Positions 43,228 through 54,776 are shown, numbered from the stretch's first letter. The stretch: 64,000 nt of DNA from Coenobita brevimanus (GCA_032717465.1 CM064671.1:58066864-58130863); one strand, 5' to 3'. The notes: generated by a model not told the origin, from the sequence alone. A program made the numbers and translations.

Positions 43228-44622
43228 TCAGGGGGATAGACAGGAACATGATATCGGTGATCCTGCTGGGCTAGGGGCACCGTCAATGCGGTGCGTGCCG
43301 AGAGGGCATGGGGCGGCTCGCAAGGGCGTCCTCTTGTGTCCTGGACTCCCTGTGGCTCCCAGACTTGGCTCCAGTGTGTGACCCTCGAGGCTGGGGCCGA
43401 ATAGCTCCAGGAACCTCTGTGACAGGTCCCAGCGTTGTGGGGGCGTGGAGAGGTCTCGCCCGGGTGTTCTGGGGAGAACTGAGAGAGACTGTGGGCTGCG
43501 GTCTCCAGCATCTAGGGGTGCCGTCAGGGGAGGACTGCGGCAGCGACTTCCACTGGGGTCCGTCAGGTGCGTCTGCTCTAGAGCCAGGCATAGAGAACAG
43601 AGACCAGGGGAGGCTGGGAGGCCTGTCTGAGACACTCTGGGACAGAGAGCCTGGACTTCAGTCTCCGGCCGTGGGGACGTCCCTCTCCTTTGCACGCCCT
43701 CAGAGCGACCATAAATCATCTCACGAGGGAGGGAGCGACAATAGGTCGTTCCTACCACGACACTCTCGGAGCGACCATAGATCGTCTTGCGAGGACGGGA
43801 GCGACCATAGATCGTCTCACGAGGACGGGAGCGACCATAGATCGTCTCTACCGGAGCACCTTGGGAGCGACCATAGATCGTCTCTACCGGAACACCTTGG
43901 GAGCGACCATAGATCGTCTCTACCGGAACACTTTGGGAGCGACCATTGATCGTCTCTACCGGAGCACTTTGGGAGCGACCATTGATCATCTCTACCTGAA
44001 CACTTTGGGAGCGACCATTGATCGTCTCTACCGGAACACCTTGGGAGCGACCATTGATCGTCTCTACCTGAACACTTTGGGAGCAACCATTGATCATCTC
44101 TACCTGAACACTTTGGGAGCGACCATTGATCGTCTCTACCTGAACACTTTGGGAGCGACCATTGATCGTCTCTACCTGAACACTTTGGGAGCGACCATTG
44201 ATCGTCTCTACCTGAACACTTTGGGAGCGACCATTGATCGTCTCTACCTGAACACTTTGGGAGCGACCATTGATCGTCTCTACCTGAACACTTTGGGAGC
44301 GACCATAGATCGTCTCTACCAGAGGGGCGCTGTCTGGAGTTTGAGTTCTAACTCCACCCCTAGCTAGCTCAGCAATTCCGCTACGCGAAGGTAGTGTCCT
44401 TCTCCTACGGTGGCGGCGGCATGGTAGCTGCATGTCACAGGGGCACACGGCCCGGGCTGACATGCGTCGCTGTTGCCCGGAGTGGTGGTGGCTGGTGACA
44501 GCTACCCCGTGGGGTCCGTGTGGGGGTGTCGGCATATTTGCGGGCAAACTATGCTGTTCTTGGTTTGCCCTGTCGTCGGGGATACTATGGTTTTCTTTGG
44601 GGGCACTGTTCAAGCCACGCAT
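43228..44622 (-). CDS. LTR-embedded long open frame, function unknown
   Basis: It starts at an ATG four bases inside the 5' LTR (MRGLNSAPKENHS), runs through the minisatellite as VETINGRSQSVQ-type 12-mers, and continues with a basic, Ser/Pro/Arg-rich part to a stop at 43228, about 465 residues. It lies on the element's sense strand. The 3' LTR counterpart is closed after about 79 residues. The frame may be kept open only by the 3n repeat period and high GC, so coding is unproven. Confidence 0.3.
   Translation of the reverse strand: MRGLNSAPKENHSIPDDRANQEQHSLPANMPTPPHGPHGVAVTSHHHSGQQRRMSARAVCPCDMQLPCRRHRRRRTLPSRSGIAELARGGVRTQTPDSAPLVETIYGRSQSVQVETINGRSQSVQVETINGRSQSVQVETINGRSQSVQVETINGRSQSVQVETINGRSQSVQVEMINGCSQSVQVETINGRSQGVPVETINGRSQSVQVEMINGRSQSAPVETINGRSQSVPVETIYGRSQGVPVETIYGRSQGAPVETIYGRSRPRETIYGRSRPRKTIYGRSESVVVGTTYCRSLPREMIYGRSEGVQRRGTSPRPETEVQALCPRVSQTGLPASPGLCSLCLALEQTHLTDPSGSRCRSPPLTAPLDAGDRSPQSLSVLPRTPGRDLSTPPQRWDLSQRFLELFGPSLEGHTLEPSLGATGSPGHKRTPLRAAPCPLGTHRIDGAPSPAGSPISCSCLSP
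43690..44330. repeat. 36-bp minisatellite in the 5' LTR (~18 units)
   Basis: Unit GGGAGCGACCATTGATCG-TCTCTACCTGAACACTTT (36 bp; the first units are 30-36 bp). Because 36 is a multiple of three, it reads as 12-residue repeats on both strands (ATIDRLYLNTLG on plus, VETINGRSQSVQ on minus). Confidence 0.95.
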
Positions 44623-44631
44623 TTTAGTAAT

Positions 44632-45441
44632 TATTATACGCCCTTTCACTATTGTGTCTTCTGTATCTATTCCGCAACAAATCTCTTCTTTCTTTTGATT
44701 TTTTACATTCTGTATGTATTAAACCATTTCTGTATTTTCTTATCTGCTTCTTTGTACTGTGGGATGTAATTCTGGACTCCTATTTCATAAAATTCACAGA
44801 ATTTTTTATATACAGCATTTAAATCTTGTCCTCTAAGCTCATTTTCCCAATCAAATTCTAAGAAATACTTCATTAGGTCTTGATAATTTCCCTTTTTATA
44901 GTTTAGGCTCTTTTTGTAACTGTCATTGCTGTTAACTATGTCATATGCTATCCTGAAGTTATAATTTAGTACTGCATGATCGCTTTTGCCGAGTGGAGGG
45001 TGATATAGTAAACTGTCAATATCATTTTCTTGCCTAGTAAATATTAGATCTAGCACTGAAGGTACATCAAGTCCTCTCTTTCTGGTGGTTTCCCTCACAT
45101 GTTGCGTTAGGAAAAACTCTTGCACGAGATCCAGGAGCTTTTGGTCCTAACAGCTTTCTTGGCTAATTATATCTAGAGTATTCCAATTTATATTTGTGTT
45201 AAAATCCCCAGTTAGTATAATTCTTACCGATTTCTCTTCCATTTTATGTAGTAATGATCTTAAACTCTGAATTTTACTCTCTGCCAGGTCCTCATATTCA
45301 TCTCTTTCCCATGTGTTTGAACTGGGTGACATGTACAAATTGGCTACAATTCCTTTCCCTTCAGATGTGTTGATCTCTACTGCAATCAGTTCTACTTGTG
45401 ATGGTATATCTAGTTTTATTTCATTGACTTTTAGATTTTTC

Positions 45442-45444
<3 letters not shown>
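44632..45444 (-). pseudogene. CR1-like endonuclease (part) and linker
   Basis: The minus strand reads ANLYMSPSSNTWERDEYEDL, RIILTGDFNTNINWNTLD near 45220, a stop near 45147, then SVLDLIFTRQEND and GKSDHAVLNYNF near 44980, the end of the apurinic-type endonuclease. The linker (ENELRGQDLNAVYKKF) continues to the 5' LTR border of the inserted element. Confidence 0.82.

Positions 45445-45477
<33 letters not shown>
45445..45477. repeat. (GT)n microsatellite
   Basis: A GT tract at the 5' edge of the CR1-like LINE. Confidence 0.95.
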
Positions 45478-45478
<1 letters not shown>

Positions 45479-47117
45479 CATGAATATTATATGAACTTTA
45501 TATGACATGTGAGTAATCGACGATAGTGTGTGGTCATGTGGCCATGTGTCAGAAGTTGCAAGATACGAAGACACGCTCTTTCTTACAATAGCAATGTGTA
45601 CATTATTATTTCTTAATTTTTGTACAGATTTCACAAAAAAGATTGTCATACTTAGAAAATGATCTGATACGCAGATTTAGGTTAAAAAGAAAGCACAATG
45701 GTTATAAGTTTTGCCTGTATTTTTGGAGCTCGTTAAATGCATAACTTTATTTTGTGGTTTTTATCCTACAGCATTAAGGTTGGTTAGGTTATGTATCCTG
45801 GGTTAAAGAACTGTAATTAATGATATTGCGGATCTCATACCCTTCGTTAAACTTAAGTAAAATAATACTGTTACAAACAGCACAGGCCTCTTTATGAACG
45901 ACACTCAATTTTGTATTCTGCCGAAGGAAACAAAAACAAAGCCAAAGGAACCCTTAAATATCCGCACCCATCCCTGCAATATTGTGAAGGAAAAAAAAAG
46001 GGTGGGGGGAAGCAGCAACGAACCCAGGGTTCCATCCTTTATAATATGAAGTCTGGGTGAAGATTTAATATTGTGCCTAATATCATGTATCCACGTAAAA
46101 ACTGTCATTGCATCTCACTGGGGGCAGCTCCCCCGGGAGGGGGGGGGGCATTAGGGATCCTAACCTGTCGAAAATGTGGGCAGGATGAACACATACCAGT
46201 ACGCAAATTTTCGTGCTACTAGGAGAGGAACCAAGTATAAAGACTGGCAAGAACATCCAATAGCTGCCCTTCCCCAAGAACAGTGGCTTATGGGGGTCTC
46301 ACCCCACATAAAACGTGACCCCATTGAATTATCTACCATTGTGCAAAACTCAGGTTCTTTAAAATGAGGACACTCCCTGCCCCCCCCCCTCCACCTTTAG
46401 GCCGGCCTATCCATGGTGGTGGTGCTCTTGGGGTCATGGGGGCTCCTTGCTTTCCTATTATCTGCACAGAATAAAGTTTTCTTCAAATGGAAATTTCGTG
46501 TTCCTAAGTGAAAAAACTATGAACGTATACAGTATAATGGCTTTGCTGGATCTCCGCGGGGACTCCTTCCAGTGTTAAGGGCATCCCTTAGTGGTTCCAC
46601 CCTCCCTATAATGTAGCTAGGTTGGACATCTGTTGTAATGGAAATTTATTTTTCTTCAGTTAGATCTTTTGCTCTGTACAGTGACCTTGACTGATATCAT
46701 TACCTCTCCCCCCCTCCCTGTGCAGGGTGGCACTCGTGCATCCTACTATGTTTATATCCTAGTGCCAGTGAAGCTTGACCATTATGTAATACATATTTGT
46801 CAGTAAAAAAAAAAAAAAAATGCCTGTTAATGGAGGGATGTCCTGCTGCTGCTGCGACGGCTAAGCAGGAGGTTACCTAGTTACCCTTGTGCATTTTTTT
46901 TTTCTAATATTCCTTTCGGAATACTAACCTCTTTTTCAATAAAGTACAGTAATTCAGGGAGTGAGAAAGGAGCGGAGGTAGGGAGTGACACAGGGACAAG
47001 CACTACATTCTTTGTAGTGAAATCGTTGCAGAATAAAGGTTAGGTTAATTAAAGCAGGAAATTATACTAAATGATTTGGCAATAAGCAAAATAGTTTGCA
47101 GGTAAAGTAAAATAATG

Positions 47118-47118
<1 letters not shown>
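45478..47118. other. Intergenic, nothing recognised
   Basis: No domain or RNA gene. A short G/C palindrome (GGGGGCAGCTCCCCC) is near 46123. Homopolymer runs: G10 near 46140, A17 near 46805, T10 near 46897. An A-run after CCAGTGAAGC...GTCAGT may mark an old retroposon end. Confidence 0.45.

Positions 47119-47192
<74 letters not shown>
47119..47192. repeat. (TA)n microsatellite
   Basis: A pure TA run of about 37 units. Confidence 0.97.
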
Positions 47193-47197
<5 letters not shown>

Positions 47198-48067
47198 GAT
47201 ACTGGCAAACAGTAAATATTAGTACAGGTAGAAAGATTGTTACTGAGAAACACCTACAGTACTTGATGTGAATAATAGTGACTACCTTATTAAATAAGTT
47301 TTTTTCTTTTCTTTAGTACGAGAAAACTAGTTGCTAAATCACAAAATGTAAAAATATCCCATGGACTCTAGTACTTCTACTGATATTTCACATTATAGAT
47401 ATCTTGTAAATTGATTTAACCATAGAGTTGCCAAGGGTCTCTCGAGGATAACGCAGTCAGGTTAAGAAATTTAGCTTGTAGAATTCAGAATTGACGAATA
47501 CACCTATTACGGAACTTATCAAAATAGCAATTAGATTTGATATCTTTTCTGACAAACTGAAGAACAAAAATAAATAACCCAACACAGTATAGATCTTTGT
47601 CTCTTCAAACACAGTTTAGCCAAATGTATGAAATATTGTATAGGACACATAACGACTAATTACAGAAAATAAACCAATCAGTGTTGTTCATAAAGCTTGA
47701 TATCATGGAATTTATCGCTTAATTACTTTAAGCTATACTCATTAACACCTTTGGGTCATTGGGTTGCATATCCTGCTACATAAACAGGTATCAGAACCCC
47801 TCTCTTAAACCTGTTTGGCTGTATAATAGACAGAATAGCTTATTATGTTATGCATTATGCACTATGTATGGACATTACATATACTGCAGTGTTCCTCCAT
47901 GGTTATTCATAGAAACTACATTATTTCTTGAATCTAGTTTTAGCGATAAAGACATTCATGAAATATTATACAATGTATAAAGAGGGCAGATACAGTAGTG
48001 TTCTACCTTCAAGAAACACTGAAAAAAATACACATTTTAACATATTAAATAATAATATTTTTTTTAC
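47193..48067. other. Intergenic, nothing recognised
   Basis: AT-rich sequence up to the Gypsy LTR. Confidence 0.5.
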
Positions 48068-48768
48068 AGTTACGTCCCTGTCCCACACTGTCACAGGCTC
48101 CATCAGCAGTAGATCAGTATATGATGGACATTGCCCAGTGAGTTGTTCTTCCTTTGGTCAGCCTTTCGGTGTACAGCACACAAGATCAGCTGAGGTGAAA
48201 AGAAAAAAAGACTTAAGTTCACTGTCTTTATTTATCAAATAATTACACTTAATGTTTTCAAACTTCACTATTTTCACAAATACCGAAGATACACAAACTT
48301 CACCAACTGCACTGATTCTTAATGCTTGCCAACAACACTCCACTATTTTCGCAAGTATCGAAACTTCACTGACACTGCACTACACTCAAACTTAACTGAA
48401 AACTGACTGAAACAGCTCTAGTCCCTTCCCCATCCTTAAATAAGCTTCCTATATTCTAGAGTATTCTACATTCTAGGAGAAGCAACAGTTGCCAACTGGG
48501 AGATATTTAAAACATACCAGACTTTTCTTACACTGCATAACACTCTAGATTATTTAGCACACAAACTTGAAATTAAATTACATTATTTAATAAACATTCA
48601 CATAAGTAAAACTTCATAGAGAAAAAGAACATTAAAATTAATGAACAACTTACAAAATAACTACGCTCACAAACAGCAGGTTAACTGACCACTCTGACTT
48701 GCACCGGAACTATGACAAACATCAGGAATTCTCCAGAACAACCTAGCTAGCAATGCAGGTTCTCAACA
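48068..48768 (-). repeat. Gypsy 3' LTR
   Basis: About 701 bp; in element orientation TGTTGAGAACC...GGGACGTAACT. It aligns along its length to 60948-61627 (for example CAGTGAGTTGTTCTTCCTTT in both). Confidence 0.88.
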
Positions 48769-48785
48769 CTATCCCCTCCCTAATC
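48769..48785 (-). promoter_or_regulatory. Gypsy polypurine tract
   Basis: The minus strand reads GGATTAGGGAGGGGATAG immediately before the 3' LTR start TGTTGAG. Confidence 0.8.
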
Positions 48786-49084
48786 CTCTGTAGTCCTGAC
48801 AAAACTACACAATGTTTACAAACATAAGCCTTAATCCTAATGAAATATCGAGCTATACACAAAATAATCCTTCAACTTATCAGATCTTCTCCTATGCCGC
48901 TTCCAACGATGCCCGTGCTCTTCCACAGTCCACTTCTCTTGGAATGTCTTGCTCCTCTTCCTGATGCACTTCTCTTGGGAAACTGTCACCATCCTCTTGC
49001 ACTTCAGCTCCATGGTCCTCCCCAACATCCTTGGCTGTGGGTGAGCACGATTCCACGGAGACGTCCCAGCTGTACTGTCCTGGA

Positions 49085-50290
49085 CTACTGGCACAGACAA
49101 TTCACGTGTACCACCTTTGGGCGAGACTTCCTGCCTCCCCAAATCCGATACATTACATTTGATAGGCTGTCCAACACAGTGTAAGGCCCGTCCCATGGGT
49201 TTTGCAGCTTCAGTGACTGTCCCTTCTTTCGCTGAGGATTATATAACCAAATCTGGTCACCATCCTCGAAGCTCACCTCACTTGCCTTGGAATCATACTT
49301 GCACTTCATCACCTCTCCTAAAAACTTAAGGGCTTCTCTCACTTAATGATATACCTCAGCCAGCCTTTCCTGAAGATGCTTTGCATAGCTGAAGGTGTCT
49401 GTAGGCAGCTCTTCACCAGGTGGTCTTCCCATGAACAAGTCGATGGGCCAGTGTAACTCATGGCCCAACATCAGTTTTGCAGGGGTGTAGCTGATAGACT
49501 CATGGGATACAGGCCGATATGCCATCAGCAACGCACATAGCTTCTGGTCCCATTCCATTTATCTCTCTGCACAAAACTTTGCCAGTTCTTGTCCCAGGGT
49601 CCAGTAAAATTTCTCCAACATCTCTTCTGACTGTGGGCTTAGTGGGGTCGTCCTAGTCTTCTTGATCCCCAGTAACTTGCAGCACTCACATAACACGGCA
49701 GATTGGAAGCTTCTACCCTGGTCGGAATGTAACTGTTTTAGCATCCCAAAACCTGAGCAACAGCCGCAGTCTCTTGATCATGGATGGCATAGGCTTCTGG
49801 CCACTTTGTGAAGCAGTCCATGGCGGCACATATATACCGGTATCTGCTTTCAGTGAGTGGCAGAGGTCCAGCAATGTCCATTGCAACGCATTCCATCAGT
49901 GCACCCACTTGGTACAGATGAAGAGGGATGTAAAAACATTTCCTAAGTCCTTTCTTGGCACAATACACATATCAGGTCCGACACCACTCTTCAACATCCT
50001 GCCACATGCTAGTCCAGTAGAAAATCTGTTGCAGCCAGCTTAGAGTTTTCTTCATTCCCAGGTGCCCACTACTGATCTGGTTATGGGACCCATCTAAGAT
50101 CTCGGACGTCATCTTCTTCAGAACCACCAGTTGCCAATACTTGCTGAGGCCATTGGGTGTCTCCCACTGACACTCTCGTAGTCCGTTGTTCAAACGAAGA
50201 AGGTCCCACTGACTCCAGCAGCTCTTGGTTGAAGGGCTTGACCTGGAAACCTCTTCCCAAGATAGTCACACTGTACTCTGCTGCAGCCAC
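49085..50290 (-). pseudogene. Gypsy integrase, broken
   Basis: The zinc-binding HHCC region is near 50100-49960 (SGHLGMKKT, DVEEWC, with a stop before the last Cys). The catalytic core starts ECVAMDIAGPLPLTESRYRY near 49880, has QLHSDQGRSFQS near 49735 and continues to TTPLSPQSEEMLEKF with the Glu. The C-terminal part has YTPAKLMLGHEL near 49470 and GPYTVLDSLSNVMYRI near 49165. Stops near 49738, 49559 and 49343 and frame changes disable it. Confidence 0.85.
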
Positions 50291-50502
50291 TCTAGCACTG
50301 GTTGTAAATCTGCATCCTCCATCTGCATCTCTTCAGGTCTTCTTCATCTGATGCTGGCCCTGTCACTGCAGTATGGCTGCATTTCATACTATGATCCATT
50401 TTCTACACTGTTGGTAATCTGGGTCACAAGGCCAACTACTCAGGCTGTCAGCATAGCTATGTACCCACCCAAGACGATGCTGCATCTCATAATTGTGCTG
50501 GT

Positions 50503-51667
50503 CTACCTTCCTAAGCCTTCTGGATTCCTCAACGTCTTCAGCCATTTGAGTGCCACATGATCTGTCCTAATGAAGAAGGACCCATACAAGTAAGGGCGGA
50601 AGAAATCAAGGCTCTTCATCACTGCCAAGAGCTCCTTATGGTTTACACAGTGGTTCTGCTCCGGTGAGCTGAGCTTCTTGCTGTAATATGCCACTGCACG
50701 CTCCATGTCTTCCTTCTTTAGTGACAGGACTCCACCAATACCATGGTCACTAGCATCACAGTCCAAGATAAATGGCTGACTTTGATCAGGGTACGGCAAT
50801 ATTGGAGAGCTCGCCAACATATGCTTGAGTTCGTTGAAGGCTTTCTGAGTACCAGCTGTCCATACAAACTTCTTCCTTTTCTCCAACAGCTTGTGCAGAG
50901 GTGCAACTATCGTTGCAAAATCCTTGACAAAATGCTGATAGTAGATGTACAAGCCCAGGAATCTCTATAGCTCTTTCACACAAGTTTGAACTGGCCAGTT
51001 TTCCACAGCTGCCACCTTCTCAGAGTCAGTGCAGACACCACCCTTACCTACAAAGTGTCCCAGGTACTTCACCTCTTTCTGGAACAGGTAGCATTTCTTG
51101 GGGTTCAGCTTGGGTGGTCTGCTCAGATCCCGTTCAACATCTCCAACGGCCTCTCCAATTCCTGGTCAAACGTCTGTCCAAATGCAATTACATTATCCAG
51201 ATAGATTAGAGCTGTCTGCTAATGCAGACCTTGAAGTACACGATCCATGAGATGCTAAAAAGTAGCTGGGGCATTGCATATGCTAAATGGCATCACATTA
51301 AACTCCCATAAACCAAGCCTGTATGAAAAGGCTGTTTTCTCCTTGTCCTCCTCTGCAACCCTGACCTGGTGGTATCCTGCTTTCATGTATAGTGTGGAGA
51401 ATCACTTGGCCCCTGACAGAGCATCCATCATGTCATCAAGCCTTGGCAGGGGGTATGCATCCATCACTGTCATTTCATTCAGCACTAAATAATGTATACA
51501 GCACCTTACTGAGCCATCCTTTTTCCTTACCAGAACCACTGCTGATGCCCAAGGACTGCTGGACTTTTCTACCACCCTTTGATTTTGGAGATTCTCCATC
51601 ACCCCCTCTATTTCTTGCGGTTGGGTTGGTGCCATCCTCCGCACTGGCTTTTTTAATCAGGCAGTGA
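50503..51667 (-). pseudogene. Gypsy reverse transcriptase and RNase H, broken
   Basis: RT starts after the I-LINE with RMAPTQPQEIEGVMENLQ, then SSPWASAVVLVRKKDGS. The catalytic YxDD box reads IYLDNVIAFGQ (51191-51206), its last Asp replaced by Asn. Downstream the RNase H of Gypsy type reads FILDCDASDHGIGGVLS, KELLAVMKSL and FFIRTDHVALKWL. Stops near 51402, 51230 and 50985 show decay. Confidence 0.85.
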
Positions 51668-52164
51668 TCCCAAGTGTCTAATTGATTGATTGAATGATTG
51701 ATTGATTGAAAATAATTAAAAACTGGTGGCGCAACTGCCAGGGTCATATGCCGCTGGACACCAAAGTAAAAGGTGCAGCTAAATAAAAAAATGCATATTC
51801 AAAATAAAGTTAAAATTTGTTAGTAGAAATAAAACACTGAAAATAATAAAAGCATAATTTATAAAATATCAGTTACTTATAAAAGTGGAAGGAGGCCCGC
51901 CTCCTGAAGAAAACTAAAAACATCACTAAAATCGCTAGAGGCTTCACCGAGCATTGAGGACAAACAGTAGGCACCATCTGTCCTCTTATGCCTAAGGAGG
52001 AATCACTGACGCAGGTCCCCTAGACTCGGACACTCGACCAGCAAGTGACGGACAGTAAGGGGAACAAGGCAGTCATCACAGTATGGTTGAGTCTCACCAC
52101 CCATGAGGAACCCATGTGTAAGCCGAGAATGCCCAATGCGAAGCCTAGCAAGAGCCACCTCCAA

Positions 52165-52884
52165 TCACCGAGACATGGAGGGAAGAGCTCTTGGCACAAC
52201 CACTCTCTGAAAGATTTCTTTCAGTTTATTATGAGAAACAACATCCCAGTGTCTCTGCCAACATGTACCAACTGCGTACCGCAGGTAAGGTGTTACATCT
52301 GAAGCAGGAAGGGGGTAGTCGGTTGGGGGCTGTTGAGAAGACGCAGCTTTAGCTAAAGTATCTGCCCTCTCATTGCCCACCACACCAACATGTGTGGGAA
52401 TCCAACAGAAGTTCACATGGCGGCAATGACGGCCAAGAAGAAAAAGCCACTCTAAAATTGATAAAATCAATGGATAGGATGCATTAAAAAACTCCAGTGC
52501 AGACAGAGCACTTCGTGAGTCACTATAAATCACAAAAACGGATTCGGGGAGAGTAAAAATGATTTTAAGAGCATATAAAATTGCAGTCAGCTGTGCCATA
52601 TACACTGAAGTAATGCCAGGAAGGCTACCGCCCTTACTAAAGGAGGAGAAAACAACACCAAATCCTACTCCAGTATCAATCTTAGACCCGTCAGTATAGA
52701 CGGGGACAGAACCCTCATGAATAGAGGCATGTTCTAAAAAGAGAGAGAGGGACACCTGAGAGGGAAGCAAGTCCTTTTTTTCAACAACGGACCTACAAAA
52801 CATCACACGAGGGAGTAGCCAAGAACCCACCCTAGGGATCCGATGTGGACAAATTGCCAGTCTCGGGACAGAGAGGGCTAGCAT
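52165..52884 (-). pseudogene. I-LINE RNase H and C-terminus
   Basis: RNase H type I signatures: VPVYTDGSKIDTGVGFGVVF (first Asp), YMAQLTAILYAL, VIYSDSRSALSAL, FCWIPTHVGVVGNERADTLA. The second position, normally Glu in an AEL/AEA context, is Gln (AQL), so the nuclease may be inactive. The domain would remove RNA from the hybrid during second-strand synthesis. Frame offset from the RT by one shift near 52880. Confidence 0.85.
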
Positions 52885-54776
52885 AACGACCGGACCCTGT
52901 AACCAAATGGCTTTGGGAGATTAGGACGGCTGTCATAAGCAGAAGATTGGGAATCCTGGGAGACGATGGCACAAGAAATTGAGTCTGGAATGCGGTGAAG
53001 ATGATACCAACACCTCATCATTAGCAACTGGCATCGCAAATCCAAGGGGAGTACACCAGCATCTACTAACAAACTTGTAATCGGGGATGATCTGAATGCC
53101 CCAGTTGCCAGACGTACACCAGCATGATGCACAGAATTTAACAACTGGAGACGGGCATCTGTTGCAGAGGAGTAAACCTCACATCCATATTCAAGTTTAG
53201 GAAGAATAAGAGACCTATGCAAGAGGAGCAGGGTCTGACGGTCAGCACCCCAAGAGGTATGAGCTAAAACCTTCAAAAGACTCAAAGCTTTAAGACAAGC
53301 CACCTTATCAGAGCGAATATGAGAAACCCAGGTTAGTTGTCTATCAAATAAAAGGCCCAGAAACCACGTCTCTTCCACACAGGATATTCTCCTATCATAG
53401 AGATACAAGTCTGGATCTGGGTGAACCCCACGAAGACGACAAAAATTCATAGCCACTGTCTTTGTTAAAGAAAACCGGAAACCACGAGACTCTGCCCAGT
53501 CAGAAATTCTATTAAGGGCAAGCTGCAACTTCCTCTCTATCAGAGACATTCTAGATGCGGTGAAGGATATTGAGAGGTCATCGACATATAATGATCCTCG
53601 TACACCGTCAGGAAGTACACTGATTACACTGTTCACGGCTACAGCAAACAGAGTAACACTTAGGATACTCCCTTGTGGTACTCCATCTTCTAGTTCATGG
53701 GCATTAGAAAGCACTCCTCCCACTCTGACCCTTAAAAAACGGTTAGATAAAAACTGTTGGATAAAAATAGGCAAGCGCCCACGAAGACCAAACTCATGAA
53801 GGGAAAGTAAAATGCCATGATGCCAAGCAGTGTCATATGCCTTCTCCAGATCAAAGAAAACTGTGACCTTGTGTTGGTTAATGGAGAAAGCCTCACAAAC
53901 AGAAGATTCCAAGGTCAGCAATGCATCAGAGGTAGATCGCATTTTTCGAAAACCATACTGGGCAGAGGATAATAAGTCACCTCTCTCCAAAAACCACACA
54001 ACCCTAACATTGACCATCTTTTCCAGAACTTTACATATACATGACGTTAGAGAAATAGGCCGATAATTCGTTGCCTGTAGGTGGTCCTTACCTGGTTTGG
54101 GGATGGGGATAACCACAGCAACATTCCAACAAGCCGGAAACTCCCCAGAACACCAGATCTTATTATACAGTGAAAGCAAAAACAAGAGGGACTCATCAGA
54201 CAGGTGATGTAGAAAGGCATAAGGAATATCATCATAACCAGGAGAAGAATCATGGCACTGCGACAGAGCTGTCTGGAGTTCAGAAATTGAAAATGGAACA
54301 TTGTAAGGCTCTCCCCCAGCAGAGGCAAAACTGAGACCACGAGACTCTAGGTGCCGATGGTGGCAAGCCGAAGGCGTATCTGCATTCCTCTGTGACACAC
54401 TGGCAAAATGTTCAGCAAGCATCTCTGCAACAGCAAAAGGATCAGCAACAGTTTCATCTGCTGCAGATAAAACTGGAGGAGATGGAACAGTAAATTTCCC
54501 TGAAATTTTCCTTACCCGGTTCCACACCTTGGTGATGGAAGTCCTTGAATTGATGGAGGAAACATATCTCTTCCAGGATGAACACCTGGCCACCTTTAAA
54601 ACCTGCCTCATATGAGCTCGTGCCCTCCGATATGCTATCATATACTGAGGATCCCCACGGTGATGACGAAGTCGAGAGAAAGCGACTCGTTTGGCTCTCA
54701 CTGCGGAACTGAACTCAGAGTTCCACCAAGGAACCGGACGTTTAGGAAACTGACCCTTCGTTTTTGGAATAGATAA
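52878..54776 (-). pseudogene. I-LINE ORF2 reverse transcriptase, open over ~600 aa
   Basis: Uninterrupted frame downstream of the TGA. It contains VPWWNSEFSSAV, VAVVIPIPKPGKDHLQATNY, RPISLTSCICKVLEKMV, AQYGFRKMRSTSDALLTLES, FFDLEKAYDTAWHHGIL, LEDGVPQGSILSVTLFAVAV and the intact catalytic LYVDDLSISF. The C-terminal region runs to a stop at 52878, where the RNase H frame takes over with a small overlap, which implies a frameshift. All RT catalytic aspartates are visible. Confidence 0.88.

Larger units (their letters stand above)
37503..44626 (-). mobile_element. Gag-only LTR retrotransposon with giant minisatellite-bearing LTRs
   Basis: A 7,124-bp element with a 5-bp duplication GTAAT (37498-37502 and 44627-44631) in the CR1 LINE. 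The direct LTRs are 2,395 bp (37503-39897) and 2,334 bp (42293-44626). The internal 2,395 bp has a polypurine tract next to the left LTR and a 630-residue gag-like ORF on the minus strand, with no protease, RT, RNase H or integrase. Orientation is therefore minus: 5' LTR on the right. This is the architecture of TR-GAG non-autonomous elements. LTR ends are TGTAATGC/GCATTTTA on plus. Reverse transcriptase must be borrowed from an unknown partner. Confidence 0.88.
42293..44626 (-). repeat. 5' LTR of the gag-only element
   Basis: A 2,334-bp LTR, very similar to 37503-39897 along its full length but with substitutions, indels and a different minisatellite copy number. In element orientation it starts TAAAATGCGTGG and ends AGCATTACA. 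Confidence 0.9.
33540..45444 (-). mobile_element. CR1-like LINE in three pieces
   Basis: Minus-strand pieces in order: 45444-44632 (endonuclease part and linker), 37497-37086 (linker and RT start), 34998-33540 (RT, C-terminus, 3' end). They read on across two insertions: the gag-only LTR element (37503-44626, 5-bp duplication GTAAT) and a 2.1-kb unidentified insertion (about 34999-37085). The endonuclease N-terminus is missing, and a (GT)n lies at that 5' edge. It is the same family as 20571-21239. Confidence 0.88.

Noticed and set aside
45900..46370. Candidate host exons
   Set aside because: Frames are short, overlap on both strands and lack splice or domain support.
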